A DNA stretch of 64,000 bases from Thermococcus guaymasensis DSM 11113 (GTDB lineage Archaea > Methanobacteriota_B > Thermococci > Thermococcales > Thermococcaceae). Position 1 is the first letter of the stretch; each line of letters starts with the position of its first letter. The stretch spans positions 682,001 to 746,000 of the forward strand of contig NZ_CP007140.1 in assembly GCF_000816105.1 (NCBI RefSeq). Reading direction: 5' to 3'. Positions 1 to 8,918 of the stretch are shown piece by piece. The notes beneath the pieces are model-generated. The model ran no database searches and was not told the DNA's origin. It saw only the letters and a list, made by a program, of their open reading frames with translations. A program made the translations under genes and the position numbers.

Positions 1-687
1 ATAATGGATCCCGAACTAACGGGGGTCTTCATTCATGAAGCGGTTGGCCACGCCACCGAGGCCGACGCAGTTAAGAACGGCGAGAGCATCTTTGCAGGAA
101 AACTGGGAGAGAGAGTGAGCGTAGAGGAGCTGAACGTCGTGGACGACCCCACTCTTCCCGGCAAGTTCGGCTCGTATGCCTACGACGACGAGGGCATGCC
201 GGGTAGGAGGGTTGAGATAATCAAAAACGGGGTTCTGAACGACTACATGAACGACAGGGAAACGTCAGCGCTTCTGGATCTTCCCCCCAACGGCCACGGC
301 AGGGCTCAGAGCTACGCGCACCAGCCCCTCGTCAGGATGTCGAACACATACGTCGAGCCAGGGAACTGGGATCCGGAAGAGATATTCGAAGAAGTCAAGA
401 GCGGCCTCTACATGATAGGGGACAAAGGAGGCGAGGTAGATGTTACCACCGGGACTTTCACGTTCGGGGCGAAGGAGGGCTACATAGTTGAAAACGGAGA
501 GCTCAAAGCCCATCTCAGGGACGTCTCACTGTCCGGGAACCTCCTGGAAGTCCTGAAGAACATAAGGGCAATCGGCAGGGATGTAAAGATTCAATATCCC
601 GGCTACTGCGGGAAGGGTCAGTGGGTTCCCGTTGACGACGGCGGGCCCCACGTGCTCACGAGGGCCCTCGTCGGCGGCATGAGGTGA
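1..687 (+). CDS. tldD: TldD-type metalloprotease, C-terminal part (5' end outside window)
   Basis: This is the C-terminal half of a TldD/PmbA-family metalloprotease; the reading frame runs in from before the window, so the ATG at 4 is not the real start. The zinc motif HExxxH is visible as HEAVGH about 11 residues into the visible part, followed by the conserved TEADAVK stretch. In bacterial TldD this motif lies near the middle of a roughly 480-residue protein, which fits a missing N-terminal half. TldD works with the paralogue TldE, encoded immediately downstream, as a heterodimer that cleaves unfolded peptides. The close packing of the two genes supports one operon. Confidence 0.85.
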   Translation: MMDPELTGVFIHEAVGHATEADAVKNGESIFAGKLGERVSVEELNVVDDPTLPGKFGSYAYDDEGMPGRRVEIIKNGVLNDYMNDRETSALLDLPPNGHGRAQSYAHQPLVRMSNTYVEPGNWDPEEIFEEVKSGLYMIGDKGGEVDVTTGTFTFGAKEGYIVENGELKAHLRDVSLSGNLLEVLKNIRAIGRDVKIQYPGYCGKGQWVPVDDGGPHVLTRALVGGMR

Positions 688-692
688 TCGGA

Positions 693-2003
693 ATGGAGGC
701 AATTGAAAAGCTCACGCGGATACTTCACAGAAAAAACGTGGAATGGGAAATCTACTGGGAAGCGGGAAGGAGCACATCATTCCGCGCGGAAAGGGAGAGA
801 CTTGAGAGGGCACAGGAGAAGTTCTTCTCCGGAATTGGGCTGAGGATAGGCCTCAATGGACGGGTGGGATTTTCCTACATCACAGGGCTTCCAAAAGACG
901 AAAAACGCCTTACCGAACTCGTTAAGAGAGCCGAAAAGCTTGCACGGGTCGGGTCAAAACCGTTCAAAGGATTTCCAGAGCCCAACGGGAAATTTCCCGA
1001 GATAAAAGGACTTTACGATCGGGCTATCGATGAGCTGGATTTCGACGAAGCGCACTCTCTCGCCAAGGAGTTTGTGGACGAGATGAAGGGAATAAAGGGG
1101 GAGCAGGAAGAGTACACCCTTTCCGGCGCGATGAGCTTCGGCACAGTAAATACCGGGATAGCGAATTCCAACGGCATTGAAGAGGAGGAACCCAGAACAG
1201 GCATGTCCATGTGGGTCTATGCGGTAAAGAAGGGCCAGAGGAGCGGGAGTGGCTACGCCTCGCAAACATACACAACACTTCAGGGGGTTCACGAGGGTGA
1301 GGAACTCATAAGGAGGGCCATGGAAGAGGCCGACTTGAGCCAGAAGGCCGAGAAAATTGAAGGTTTCAGTGGGGAGGTTCTGCTGGAGCCCCAAGCTGTC
1401 GAGGCACTTGTTTACCTTTTCCTGGAGAATCTCTACGGGGAGGGCGTCTATTACTCCCGCTCCTGCTTCTCCGTGGACGACCTTGGAAAGGAAGTGCTCT
1501 CTGAGAAGATCTCAATAGCGGACGACCCAACGATCGAGTTCTCCCCTGGAAGCTACTCATTTGACGGAGAGGGTGTCCCAGGTAAGAAAAAGGCTCTGGT
1601 CTCAACGGGCGAGCTGAAGTCGTTCCTGTTAGACCACACCTACGCAGCACTGCTGGGGCTTGAGAGCACTGGAAACGCGGTGAGGGACTTCAGATCGGTC
1701 CCAAAGATAGGGACGAGCAACGTCCTTGTCCAAAAAGGGGAAGAAAAGCTGGAAGATTGGGAGGGAATTATCGTCTCAAAGGTCTTCGGAGAGCACACGG
1801 CCAACCCGGTGACGGGGGAGTTCTCCCTCACGGTGGAGCTGGGTTACGTCGTCAGGAACGGCGAGGCCAAACCGTTCAGCGGGAACATGGTTTCAGGAAA
1901 CGTATTCGACGTCCTCAGAAAGGTGTCATGGGTCGGAAAGGAGGTTGAGAGAAGGGGAAGCTTTTACTCCCCAAAGATCGTCACCGAGGTAAGGCTGGTC
2001 TAA
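693..2003 (+). CDS. TldE/PmbA-like partner of TldD
   Basis: This is a 436-residue TldD/PmbA-family protein without the HExxxH zinc motif. That is the usual state of the TldE (PmbA) subunit, which pairs with the catalytic TldD. The family's C-terminal features are visible, including GSYSFDGEGVPGKKK and the region around FGEHTANPVTGEFS. I chose ATG 693 because AGGTGAT lies 4 bases upstream and overlaps the tldD stop; a GTG at 684 would add three residues. The two genes are translationally coupled. The protein probably forms the non-catalytic half of the heterodimer in the cytoplasm; the substrate is unknown here. Confidence 0.85.
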   Translation: MEAIEKLTRILHRKNVEWEIYWEAGRSTSFRAERERLERAQEKFFSGIGLRIGLNGRVGFSYITGLPKDEKRLTELVKRAEKLARVGSKPFKGFPEPNGKFPEIKGLYDRAIDELDFDEAHSLAKEFVDEMKGIKGEQEEYTLSGAMSFGTVNTGIANSNGIEEEEPRTGMSMWVYAVKKGQRSGSGYASQTYTTLQGVHEGEELIRRAMEEADLSQKAEKIEGFSGEVLLEPQAVEALVYLFLENLYGEGVYYSRSCFSVDDLGKEVLSEKISIADDPTIEFSPGSYSFDGEGVPGKKKALVSTGELKSFLLDHTYAALLGLESTGNAVRDFRSVPKIGTSNVLVQKGEEKLEDWEGIIVSKVFGEHTANPVTGEFSLTVELGYVVRNGEAKPFSGNMVSGNVFDVLRKVSWVGKEVERRGSFYSPKIVTEVRLV

Positions 2004-2461
2004 CGGACTATCATGGTCGGAACCTTTATCATTCCCACAACCTCCTCCAGCAGAGAGCCTATCCTCGTTTTTCCACTCCTGCCGTATGCACCCATAACGA
2101 CAAGGGTGTATCCACCGGAGTTCGCCTCGCGCAGTATTGTCTCCTTGGCAGAGCCTTCAACGATCCTAAATGAGCAGTTCACGCCCTCTTTATGACAGAG
2201 CTCCATAAGGTTCGTCATTATCCCTCGTATCCCCTTCTTCATCTCCTTCCAGATCTCCTCCTCAAAGCTCTCGATTTTCTCAAGTTTGTCGCTGAACATG
2301 CTCAGGTTGAAGGCCATTGACTTGGCCTCCCTCCTGTCGAGGACTGAGAAAAGTATGACCTTACCACCGCGCTTCTTGGCTATTGCTATGGCGTGGAGCG
2401 CCGCTTTTTGGCTCCACTTGGAGCCATCTATAAGGACGAGTATCTTCAGGCTCATCTTCAT
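2000..2461 (-). CDS. Universal stress protein (UspA family)
   Basis: This is a 153-residue single-domain Usp. It begins with the typical beta strand KILVLIDGSKWSQKAALHA and ends with the nucleotide-loop region VVMGAYGRSGKTRIGS. In ATP-binding Usps the loop is G-2x-G-9x-G-S; here I count only seven residues between the second and third glycine, so ATP binding is uncertain. The start overlaps the stop of the upstream transporter by 4 bp (ATGA), so the two are co-translated. With another Usp gene on the far side of the transporter, it probably serves that transporter as a regulatory partner. Confidence 0.8.
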   Translation of the reverse strand: MKMSLKILVLIDGSKWSQKAALHAIAIAKKRGGKVILFSVLDRREAKSMAFNLSMFSDKLEKIESFEEEIWKEMKKGIRGIMTNLMELCHKEGVNCSFRIVEGSAKETILREANSGGYTLVVMGAYGRSGKTRIGSLLEEVVGMIKVPTMIVR

Positions 2462-3738
2462 ACCCCCACGTAGCGGAGCCAGAGCACAAGGATACCGATC
2501 CCAACGGTTGAAAACATGACCACGAGACCCATCTTAAGGAAGTCCATGAAAGTTATTTTAACTCCCTCCCTGCCGGCGATACCTATGACCACGACGTTGG
2601 CGCTCGCCCCTATGGCCGTGCCGTTTCCACCAAGGCAGGCACCGAGCGAGAGGGCCCACCAGAGGGGGTAAGTGTTGAGGGAAGAGCCCATCGCCTTGAT
2701 CAGGGGTATCATAGTCGCGGTGAGGGGGATGTTATCTACTATGGCAGACGCTATAGCCGAGAACCACGCTATCACTAGGATCGCCTCACCGGTACTGTTG
2801 ATGTGACCAACCAGCCACTCAGCAACATCACTGATAACGCCCGTCTCGACGAGTGATCCAACGATTATGAAAAGGCCCATGAAGAAGAAGATCGCCGTCC
2901 ACTCCACCTTCTCCAGTATCCCCTCCGGATCCTGCTTGCTCCAGAGAAGGAGGAAAGAGGCGCCGCTTAATGCCACAACCGCAGGTTCGATGCCGAGCCT
3001 GTCGTGAACAAAGAACAGGGCAATAACCGCAAGGATCACCACGACCGACTTCCTGAAGAGAGCGGGGTCTTTTATGGCTTCTTCTTCACTCAGGCCCTCA
3101 ATCACAGAGAGGAGGTTCTGTCTGTGAGAGTGGCTGACGTGGAGCTCTCTGCGGTAGGCGAGGTAGATTATGCCGATCATGATCAGCAGGTCGAGGAAGG
3201 CTATGGGCCCCATGTTTATCAGGAATTCGTTGAAGCTCAGGCTGGCGGCCGAACCTATCATTATGTTCGGGGGATCGCCTATCAGCGTAGCAGTCCCTCC
3301 GATGTTGGAGGCAAAGACCTCCGCGAGGAGAAAGGGAATGGGATCAACTTCCATAAGGCGGGTTATGTAGATCAGCATGGGAGTGAGCAGGAGAACCGTT
3401 GTAACGTTGTCGAGAACAGAACTCACAACGGCAGTGACAACCGAGAACAGTAGAAGAACCCTCATTGGGCTACCTTTGGCCAGTTTGGCTGTTTTTATAG
3501 CTATATACTCAAAGAGACCGCTTTCTCTCGCCGTGTTCACTATGATCATCATACCAATGAGAAGGAACAGAGTGTCGAGGTCGAGATAAACAGGCACCTT
3601 TTCCCACGGTACAACACGCAAAAACAGAACTACTGCGGCACCAAAGAGGGCTGCAACGGTTCTGTGAACCTTTTCACTTATTATGAGTGCATAGGTAAAG
3701 AGGAACACTGTAACGGCTATTATGAGCGCTGAGTCCAT
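2458..3738 (-). CDS. ArsB/NhaD-superfamily (SLC13-like) ion transporter
   Basis: This is a 426-residue, very hydrophobic protein with about a dozen membrane segments. It carries the two repeated superfamily motifs: SSVLDNVTTVLLLTP in the first half and SAIVDNIPLTATMIP in the second, plus GGTATLIGDPPNI and GGNGTAIGASANV. These mark the ion-transporter superfamily that includes ArsB arsenite permeases and NhaD Na+/H+ antiporters. The sequence alone does not decide between anion export and sodium/proton exchange. It sits between two universal-stress genes in one minus-strand operon: 29 bp after the upstream one, and overlapping the downstream one by 4 bp. Confidence 0.8.
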   Translation of the reverse strand: MDSALIIAVTVFLFTYALIISEKVHRTVAALFGAAVVLFLRVVPWEKVPVYLDLDTLFLLIGMMIIVNTARESGLFEYIAIKTAKLAKGSPMRVLLLFSVVTAVVSSVLDNVTTVLLLTPMLIYITRLMEVDPIPFLLAEVFASNIGGTATLIGDPPNIMIGSAASLSFNEFLINMGPIAFLDLLIMIGIIYLAYRRELHVSHSHRQNLLSVIEGLSEEEAIKDPALFRKSVVVILAVIALFFVHDRLGIEPAVVALSGASFLLLWSKQDPEGILEKVEWTAIFFFMGLFIIVGSLVETGVISDVAEWLVGHINSTGEAILVIAWFSAIASAIVDNIPLTATMIPLIKAMGSSLNTYPLWWALSLGACLGGNGTAIGASANVVVIGIAGREGVKITFMDFLKMGLVVMFSTVGIGILVLWLRYVGV

Positions 3739-3767
3739 TTACGGCACCTCCATTTTAATAGACGATA

Positions 3768-4319
3768 TTAATAGACGATAACGGGCCTTTCGATGTGCTG
3801 AACGATTTTGAAGACGACTGGGCTCATTGGCGAGGTTTTGCTCGGCTCGGAGCCGAAGTGGCGGGAGATGATGAGAATATCGAACCTGCCGGTGGACATC
3901 AGCTCTATGACGTCGTCGCTTTTGCTTCCTATCACGCGGCTAGGTTTAACCGAAAGGCCCAGCTTCTCAAGGGTCGGAGCGAGGGTGTCAAGGGTTTTTT
4001 GGGCAAAGTTAATCTTTTCCTCCTTCAGCTTCTCAGCCTCCTCCTTTCCAAGGGTCTGCTCTATCAAGCGGAGAGTTCTCTTCTCGGAGACATAAATTAA
4101 GTGCACCGAGGCCCCAGCGTAAGCCCGCAGGGTCTCAAAAAGTTCTTCTGGGATATCAAGTGAAAACCTGTCAATCGGGAACAGTATTGAGTTAACTTCC
4201 GGAAGAACGAGCTCCTCCGGAAGGAGAAGAAATTCACGGTAGCGCTTGATTATCTGCTCATAACGATCCTCGGCGATGTTCTTGAACTTCCTAGAGACTA
4301 TGCGGTTGAGCGCCTCCAT
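3768..4319 (-). CDS. Universal stress protein-like, first gene of the transporter operon
   Basis: This is a 183-residue protein with a helical N-terminal extension of about 40 residues followed by a Usp-like fold: a first strand VNSILFPIDRFSLD, then VHLIYVSE, and a late strand DILIISRHFG. The glycine-rich ATP loop is weak (HFGSEPSKTSPMSPVV), so it may be a non-nucleotide-binding Usp. It starts the operon Usp - transporter - Usp. The upstream 110 bp shared with the divergent protease gene holds its promoter. The family call is moderate because the motif match is partial. Confidence 0.65.
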   Translation of the reverse strand: MEALNRIVSRKFKNIAEDRYEQIIKRYREFLLLPEELVLPEVNSILFPIDRFSLDIPEELFETLRAYAGASVHLIYVSEKRTLRLIEQTLGKEEAEKLKEEKINFAQKTLDTLAPTLEKLGLSVKPSRVIGSKSDDVIELMSTGRFDILIISRHFGSEPSKTSPMSPVVFKIVQHIERPVIVY

Positions 4320-4430
4320 TGGGCACCATCCGAATTCCGAAAAGGTGAGGCGTTTTTAAAGCTTTCTGAGGGGCCGAACTACCAAAAACCATTTAAGAGA
4401 TTCCATAAACCGGAAAAGGGGTGAAGTGAA

Positions 4431-6368
4431 ATGAAAAAAGCTTATACCGTGATTGTTACGCTCCTTCTTTTGCTCTCGACACTGCCCGTGGTAGGGGCTC
4501 AATGCCCCTCCGAAGGACACACAGTTATTCTCAAGGCCCCCGCGGTCTCAAGGACTGCAGACGGAAGGCTCGTCGGCGTCGCCACGAACTTCGTCATAAC
4601 GGTCGCCCCGGGAAGCGGGCACGTGTACCTTGAAACCTGGCCCCTTGCAGAGGTGGACATGCAGGCGAGCGCGAGGCTGGCAACGCAGATAGCAGGAGAG
4701 GTCACTGGAAAGGACATGAGCAAATACGACGTCTTCATCCAGGTCAAGGCGGATTCCCCAATCATAGGTGGCCCCTCGGCCGGAGGAACGATGACCGTTG
4801 GGATAATAGCCGCACTTGAGGGCTGGGAAGTCAGGGACAACGTCATGATGACGGGAATGATAAACCCGGACGGCACGATAGGGCCGGTCGGCGGAATTCT
4901 CGAAAAGGCAGCCGCGGCGGCCTCTGTCGGGGCCAAGCTGTTCCTGATCCCAGAGGGCCAGAGGATACAGGTGGTTCAGGAAAGACAGGAACGGAACATA
5001 GGGGGGATAATCCAGATCACGACAACAACTAAAAAGGTTGACGTTGCCCAGTACGCCAAGGAGCGCTGGGGCCTTGAGGTTAAGGAGATAAGGGACATCT
5101 ACGATGCGGTCTATTACTTCACCGGCCACAGGCTCCAGAAACCTCAGACCCCAACCACTGTTCAGATTGACACTTCTTTCCTGAGGGAAGATGCTGAAAA
5201 GGACTACGAGAACACGACCGCCTACTACCAGGACGTCCTTGAGAGGCTTAAGAAGAGCAGCGTCGATTATGGGACGTACATGGCCCTGAAAGAAGCCCTA
5301 GATCAAGCCGCGGCCCTTCTTGACTCATCCAAGGCCTCTCTCGATGAAGGCATGTACTATACCGTCCTCAGCAAGGACTTCCAGGCCAGGATTGTGATAA
5401 GGCACGTTGACTGGTACTTAGAAGTTCAGACTGTTCAGGATATTTCGGCTCTTCTGAACCGTGTGAACTCGTATATCAACGAGACGGAACAGTATGTCTC
5501 CGAAATGGAAATCCAGGGTATGACTATGCTCCAAGCGATAGCCGCAGCCGAGGAGAGGATTGAGCAGGCAAAGGACGCACTGCAGGACGCTTGGAAAAGC
5601 TTCTACAATGGCAACTACTGGGACGCCGTTGGAAACGCCGCCTATGCTTACGAGAGGGCAGACACTGCACGCTTCTGGGCGTCGCTTGGAAAGCGCTTTG
5701 CCAGCGGGGAGGTCATTAAAAGGGAAGAGCTCAAGGAAACGGCGAGGACGTACATAGACGAATCAAACCTGATTGCGACTTACATTGAATCAATGTACGG
5801 CGACGTGCTCGGCACTTCACTCACCGACACAATACAGAAGGCGGAGGAATACTACGACGATGGAAAATACTCCGCGGCGATATTTACCGCGATGGAGGCC
5901 AGAGTCAGGGGAGAGGTTTTCCTCGACACGCTAGGAATAGACAACGTCACGGTGCTGAGGGACAAACTCAACCAGATGAGAGAGGGCGCCAAGACCGCGA
6001 TAGGACTTGCCCAGTCGAAGGGTATAGTCCCAATCCTCGCCATAGCCTACTACGAGTTCGCCGAGAGCTACGAGAAGGGTGAAGGCATCGAAGACCTCCA
6101 GAACGCCATGATATTCTACCAGTACGCGAGGGAAAGCGCCGGCGTTTTCCTGATGAAAGTGAAATCGGGAGAATCAAACTCAACTTGGACGAACCCCCTG
6201 AATCCTTCAAACTGGACAACGAGCTCACCCAACACCCCATCGAGCACATCAAACGCAAGTACTTCGAATACAGGGACTTCAAACACCGGCGCTGGGATAA
6301 CCTCCCTCTGTGGGCCCGGAATAATAGCGCTCTTCGCCCTTCTACCCCTGCTCAGGAGAAGGAAGTGA
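4431..6368 (+). CDS. Exported Lon-type (S16) serine protease with CGP-CTERM anchor
   Basis: This is a 645-residue secreted protein. Residues 1-24 are a signal peptide. Residues about 30-215 are an S16 (Lon) proteolytic domain with the Ser-Lys dyad visible: S116 in GGPSAGG and K159 in GILEKAAAA. No AAA+ ATPase domain is present. Residues about 240-590 are helical, followed by a Ser/Thr/Asn-rich spacer of about 35 residues likely to be glycosylated. The last 20 residues form the Thermococcales CGP-CTERM sorting signal: a CGPG motif, a hydrophobic stretch and an Arg-Arg-Arg-Lys tail. It should act at the outer face of the membrane. GGGGTGAAGTG precedes the ATG. The 3' end overlaps the convergent downstream gene by 27 bp. 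Confidence 0.85.
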   Translation: MKKAYTVIVTLLLLLSTLPVVGAQCPSEGHTVILKAPAVSRTADGRLVGVATNFVITVAPGSGHVYLETWPLAEVDMQASARLATQIAGEVTGKDMSKYDVFIQVKADSPIIGGPSAGGTMTVGIIAALEGWEVRDNVMMTGMINPDGTIGPVGGILEKAAAAASVGAKLFLIPEGQRIQVVQERQERNIGGIIQITTTTKKVDVAQYAKERWGLEVKEIRDIYDAVYYFTGHRLQKPQTPTTVQIDTSFLREDAEKDYENTTAYYQDVLERLKKSSVDYGTYMALKEALDQAAALLDSSKASLDEGMYYTVLSKDFQARIVIRHVDWYLEVQTVQDISALLNRVNSYINETEQYVSEMEIQGMTMLQAIAAAEERIEQAKDALQDAWKSFYNGNYWDAVGNAAYAYERADTARFWASLGKRFASGEVIKREELKETARTYIDESNLIATYIESMYGDVLGTSLTDTIQKAEEYYDDGKYSAAIFTAMEARVRGEVFLDTLGIDNVTVLRDKLNQMREGAKTAIGLAQSKGIVPILAIAYYEFAESYEKGEGIEDLQNAMIFYQYARESAGVFLMKVKSGESNSTWTNPLNPSNWTTSSPNTPSSTSNASTSNTGTSNTGAGITSLCGPGIIALFALLPLLRRRK

Positions 6369-7628
6369 GGGGAGCTTCTCAACTCCCTTCCTTTTGAGCA
6401 GCTTTATCTCCCAGTCGGCGAGGCTCGGACAAACTGTGCAGCCGAGCCTGTAAAAGCCCTCGTAGTAGAGGGGGTGTAGCTCAATACCCCTACCCAAGAG
6501 AAAGAGCTGAACCATGAACCCGCTCCAGAACTTTACCGGCATGACCTCAAGGAACGTCCCGAAGTCCGTCCTCCTCTCCACAACAGGTGGCTTGAGCCTT
6601 CTCCTCGCGCTTTCCCCGTCCCGGTCGCCAACTACAAGGATTGGATCCTCAAATTGAGATGCAACGGAGTAGAGGGCCTCAACCTTCATTTTCGTGCACC
6701 AGCGGTTTTTAGGGGTGGGCATGCCGTACTTCTCTATCGGCATGGGGACGTCGACGCGGAGCAGATTCACACCGAGCTTTCTAGCGGTTTTCTCGATGTA
6801 TTCATCTGTCAGGGGCATCTCGTACTCCATCCTAACATAGACTGCGGTCACTTTGCCGAGGGCCTCTTTGGCCAGGATCAACGCGGCAGTTGAGTCCTTG
6901 CCACCGCTCCAAGGCACGAGCACGTCCCTGCCCTCAAACTGGCGTAGGAACTCCTTAGAAGCCCCTGCAAAAGCCTCAATATAATCTCGGTTGAGTTCAA
7001 TGAGGCGCCCAAGGGAAACGTTCTCCGAGTGAGGAATCCTCCAGAGAACCTCCGTCGGAAAACCGAGCTTCTTGCTGACTTCCACAACCGCATAGGGGCC
7101 GGAGTAGTAGGTCTCCCTGTTCATAAGCTTCCTGAGAACGAGGGAGTTCTCACCGAGTTCAACGCCGAGGAGTTCTCTCATGGCAGTTCTGAAGCCCTCA
7201 CCAACCGCAAGGTAGGCGTCGTAATCGGGGTGGATCTCAATCCCAAGGGGGTTCTGCGGGTCGAGTGCGTAACCGTTCTCCCACCGGAAACCGAGCCGGA
7301 AACGGGCCTTTATCTCCTCTATGTGTGAGTAGAGCTCGTCAACCCGCATGTTCCTGACGCGCTTCGTCCTGAGGGATCTCGCGTAAAAGGGCTTCCCCGA
7401 GTCACGGAGGAGGGGCAAAAGTTCCTCTAAAAGGTCTCTTTCTTTCTCACCAAGGAGGAGAACCGGGATGTACGGCCCTTCAAGAATCCTTTCAAGGCTT
7501 TCAGAGACTTCTTCCTTCCTCCTGCCACCGCCGAGGCTTTCAACCCTAAGAAAGCCCCCGTAGTTTCTCTCGTTTATGTACTGCAGGGCCTTCGCATCCT
7601 TTCTGGCCCTCGCTATGAGCGTGAACAT
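6342..7628 (-). CDS. PAPS-reductase-like adenine nucleotide alpha hydrolase
   Basis: This is a 428-residue protein. A PP-loop motif, SGGKDST, lies near residue 240 in LVPWSGGKDSTAALILAKE. It marks the N-type ATP pyrophosphatase fold shared by PAPS reductases and tRNA thiolases. A WCTKMKVEAL stretch follows, as in the archaeal PAPS-reductase-like family, and cysteines near the C-terminus (GCTVCPSLADWE) may bind metal or an Fe-S cluster. The N-terminal 200 residues are archaea-specific. The substrate is unknown: sulfur transfer or RNA modification are both possible, sulfate assimilation is less likely in this lineage. TTTTAAATAC lies upstream of the ATG. Confidence 0.7.
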   Translation of the reverse strand: MFTLIARARKDAKALQYINERNYGGFLRVESLGGGRRKEEVSESLERILEGPYIPVLLLGEKERDLLEELLPLLRDSGKPFYARSLRTKRVRNMRVDELYSHIEEIKARFRLGFRWENGYALDPQNPLGIEIHPDYDAYLAVGEGFRTAMRELLGVELGENSLVLRKLMNRETYYSGPYAVVEVSKKLGFPTEVLWRIPHSENVSLGRLIELNRDYIEAFAGASKEFLRQFEGRDVLVPWSGGKDSTAALILAKEALGKVTAVYVRMEYEMPLTDEYIEKTARKLGVNLLRVDVPMPIEKYGMPTPKNRWCTKMKVEALYSVASQFEDPILVVGDRDGESARRRLKPPVVERRTDFGTFLEVMPVKFWSGFMVQLFLLGRGIELHPLYYEGFYRLGCTVCPSLADWEIKLLKRKGVEKLPSLPSPEQG

Positions 7629-7639
7629 GGTAGTATTTA

Positions 7640-7795
7640 AAAGGCGCGACTTAAAAAGTCTTCCAGCCGATGGGGAGAACTCCCTACCCTGAGCCGTGAT
7701 GAAACCGGCTTCGCCGAGGCTTCCGCGCGACGATTAAGCGGACGATCCCGCGCTGACCTCCTCCCCGCCATGAACGGTGAGGCTTTCAAAAGAAA
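7640..7795 (-). ncRNA. Structured GC-rich intergenic segment, possible decayed TnpB guide-RNA (omega-RNA) end
   Basis: The 281-bp gap between the divergent genes at 7628 and 7910 contains a strongly GC-rich stretch on the minus strand. It reads GGGGAGGAGGTCAG, then a GCGCG/CGCGC stem, then GGAAGCC, a second stem, and GGGTAGGGAGTTC. From memory this order resembles the 3' end of archaeal IS200/IS605-type TnpB elements, where a stem-loop guide RNA precedes the element's right end. No TnpB reading frame remains. It could equally be an unrelated structured RNA or leader. Treat it as a lead. Confidence 0.22.
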
Positions 7796-7909
7796 AAGGT
7801 AATAACTCCCCTCAAGCTCGACTTCAAAACATTCCGAGGCGAGTTTATGAGTCTGCCTAAATTGGGAAGGACTTTTAAAAAGTTGAACCCAAAGCCGGGC
7901 GGTGAGAGC

Positions 7910-8545
7910 ATGCCGTACCTCGTGATCGAGCACCTTGAGGAGATAAGCGACTGGCTGTGGCTGGAGTACAAGCACGCCAGCGAGTGGTGGAGAGACAGGC
8001 TGATTTTCACCAACGTCCTGCCAGAGGAGAGGGAGAAACTCGCGAAGCTCGGGAGCGTCATAGGCGAGAGCGTTACCAGGTTCCCGTTTGACCGCTCAAA
8101 AATCATAGTCCTCGACCTCCAGGCGGAGGAAGGGCTCAAGCCCGAAGACATTGATGAAGACACCCTGATAGTCGTCGGCGGAATCCTCGGTGATGCCGTC
8201 CCAAGGGGTCGAACCAGGGAGTTCATAACGTCGAAGATGGAAGGCGTTAAAGTGAGACACATTGGAGAGGCCCAGTTCTCGATTGACGGTGCAAGCATCG
8301 TGGCCAGGTTCATCGCGGACGGTAAGAGGCTCGAAGAGATTGAATACGAGGAGAACCCGACGATAAAGCTCGACGAGTTCAGCGAGATAACGCTCCACTA
8401 CGCGGTTCCAAAGCTCGACGGAAAGCTCCTCCTAACGCCGGGTCTCATAGAGCTCCAGAAGAGGGAGCTCGGCTACACGGAAGTGGACGACGAGATAAGC
8501 GACGATGAGCTGATCGAGTTCTTTGAGGGGAAGAGGGAGCTTTAG
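7910..8545 (+). CDS. SPOUT-fold methyltransferase, DUF431 family
   Basis: This is a 211-residue protein starting MPYLVIEHLEE. It matches the archaeal/eukaryotic DUF431 SPOUT methyltransferases, the family of yeast Sfm1. The visible signature is IVVGGILGDAVPRGRTREF, the SAM-binding knot region, and HIGEAQFSIDGAS. The yeast member methylates an arginine of ribosomal protein S3; archaeal members have been called RNA methyltransferases, so the substrate here is open. I chose ATG 7910 because GGTGAGAGC sits just before it and ACTTTTAAAA is a TATA box about 35 bp upstream; an ATG at 7847 in the same frame would run through that promoter. It overlaps the convergent next gene by 4 bp. Confidence 0.75.
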   Translation: MPYLVIEHLEEISDWLWLEYKHASEWWRDRLIFTNVLPEEREKLAKLGSVIGESVTRFPFDRSKIIVLDLQAEEGLKPEDIDEDTLIVVGGILGDAVPRGRTREFITSKMEGVKVRHIGEAQFSIDGASIVARFIADGKRLEEIEYEENPTIKLDEFSEITLHYAVPKLDGKLLLTPGLIELQKRELGYTEVDDEISDDELIEFFEGKREL

Positions 8546-8838
8546 TCCTTCCACTCCTCCGCCAATCTCTCTATTTCCCTCCAGACCCTCTCCCTATCGG
8601 CCTTGTCAACGACGAGAAAAACTTCTTGGACGGAGCCATCGCTCTTGGCGACGAGCTTAAGGCCGGTCCGCGTTTCCCGCGTCACCTTGATCTCAAAGCC
8701 CCTGGAATCGCTCGCGTAAATCCTCCCAGGGATTACCTTCTTGACGCCGGGAATGGAGGCTATCTCTTCGAGCGGTTTCTCAAGTCCCTTGAGGAAGTGG
8801 TGCTCCCTCTTGACGCCTTTGCGGAAGTACTTGGGCAT
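8542..8838 (-). CDS. Small conserved protein, DUF2103-like
   Basis: This is a 98-residue basic protein with an N-terminal KREHHFLKGLEKPLEE segment and a central SIPGVKKVIPGRIYA motif. It resembles the archaeal DUF2103 family, described as predicted metal-binding proteins; I recognise it from memory and with moderate certainty. The tandem histidines near residue 12 could be ligands. It has no signal peptide or membrane segment. The gene stands alone on the minus strand and overlaps the end of the SPOUT methyltransferase gene by 4 bp. No function can be assigned. Confidence 0.6.
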   Translation of the reverse strand: MPKYFRKGVKREHHFLKGLEKPLEEIASIPGVKKVIPGRIYASDSRGFEIKVTRETRTGLKLVAKSDGSVQEVFLVVDKADRERVWREIERLAEEWKD

Positions 8839-8918
8839 GGACGTAGATTCAAACCGAGACTTTTAGTTCTTGCGCAAGGCTTAAGTTATCCTCGGCGTCA
8901 AACTAAATCGGTGGGAGA

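Noticed and set aside
7696-7760. Possible C/D-box RNA on the plus strand (GTGATGA at 7696, CTGA at 7753)
   Set aside because: The distance between the boxes is about 50 nt and no convincing C' box or 12-nt guide spacing is present, unlike the pair at 30.5 kb.
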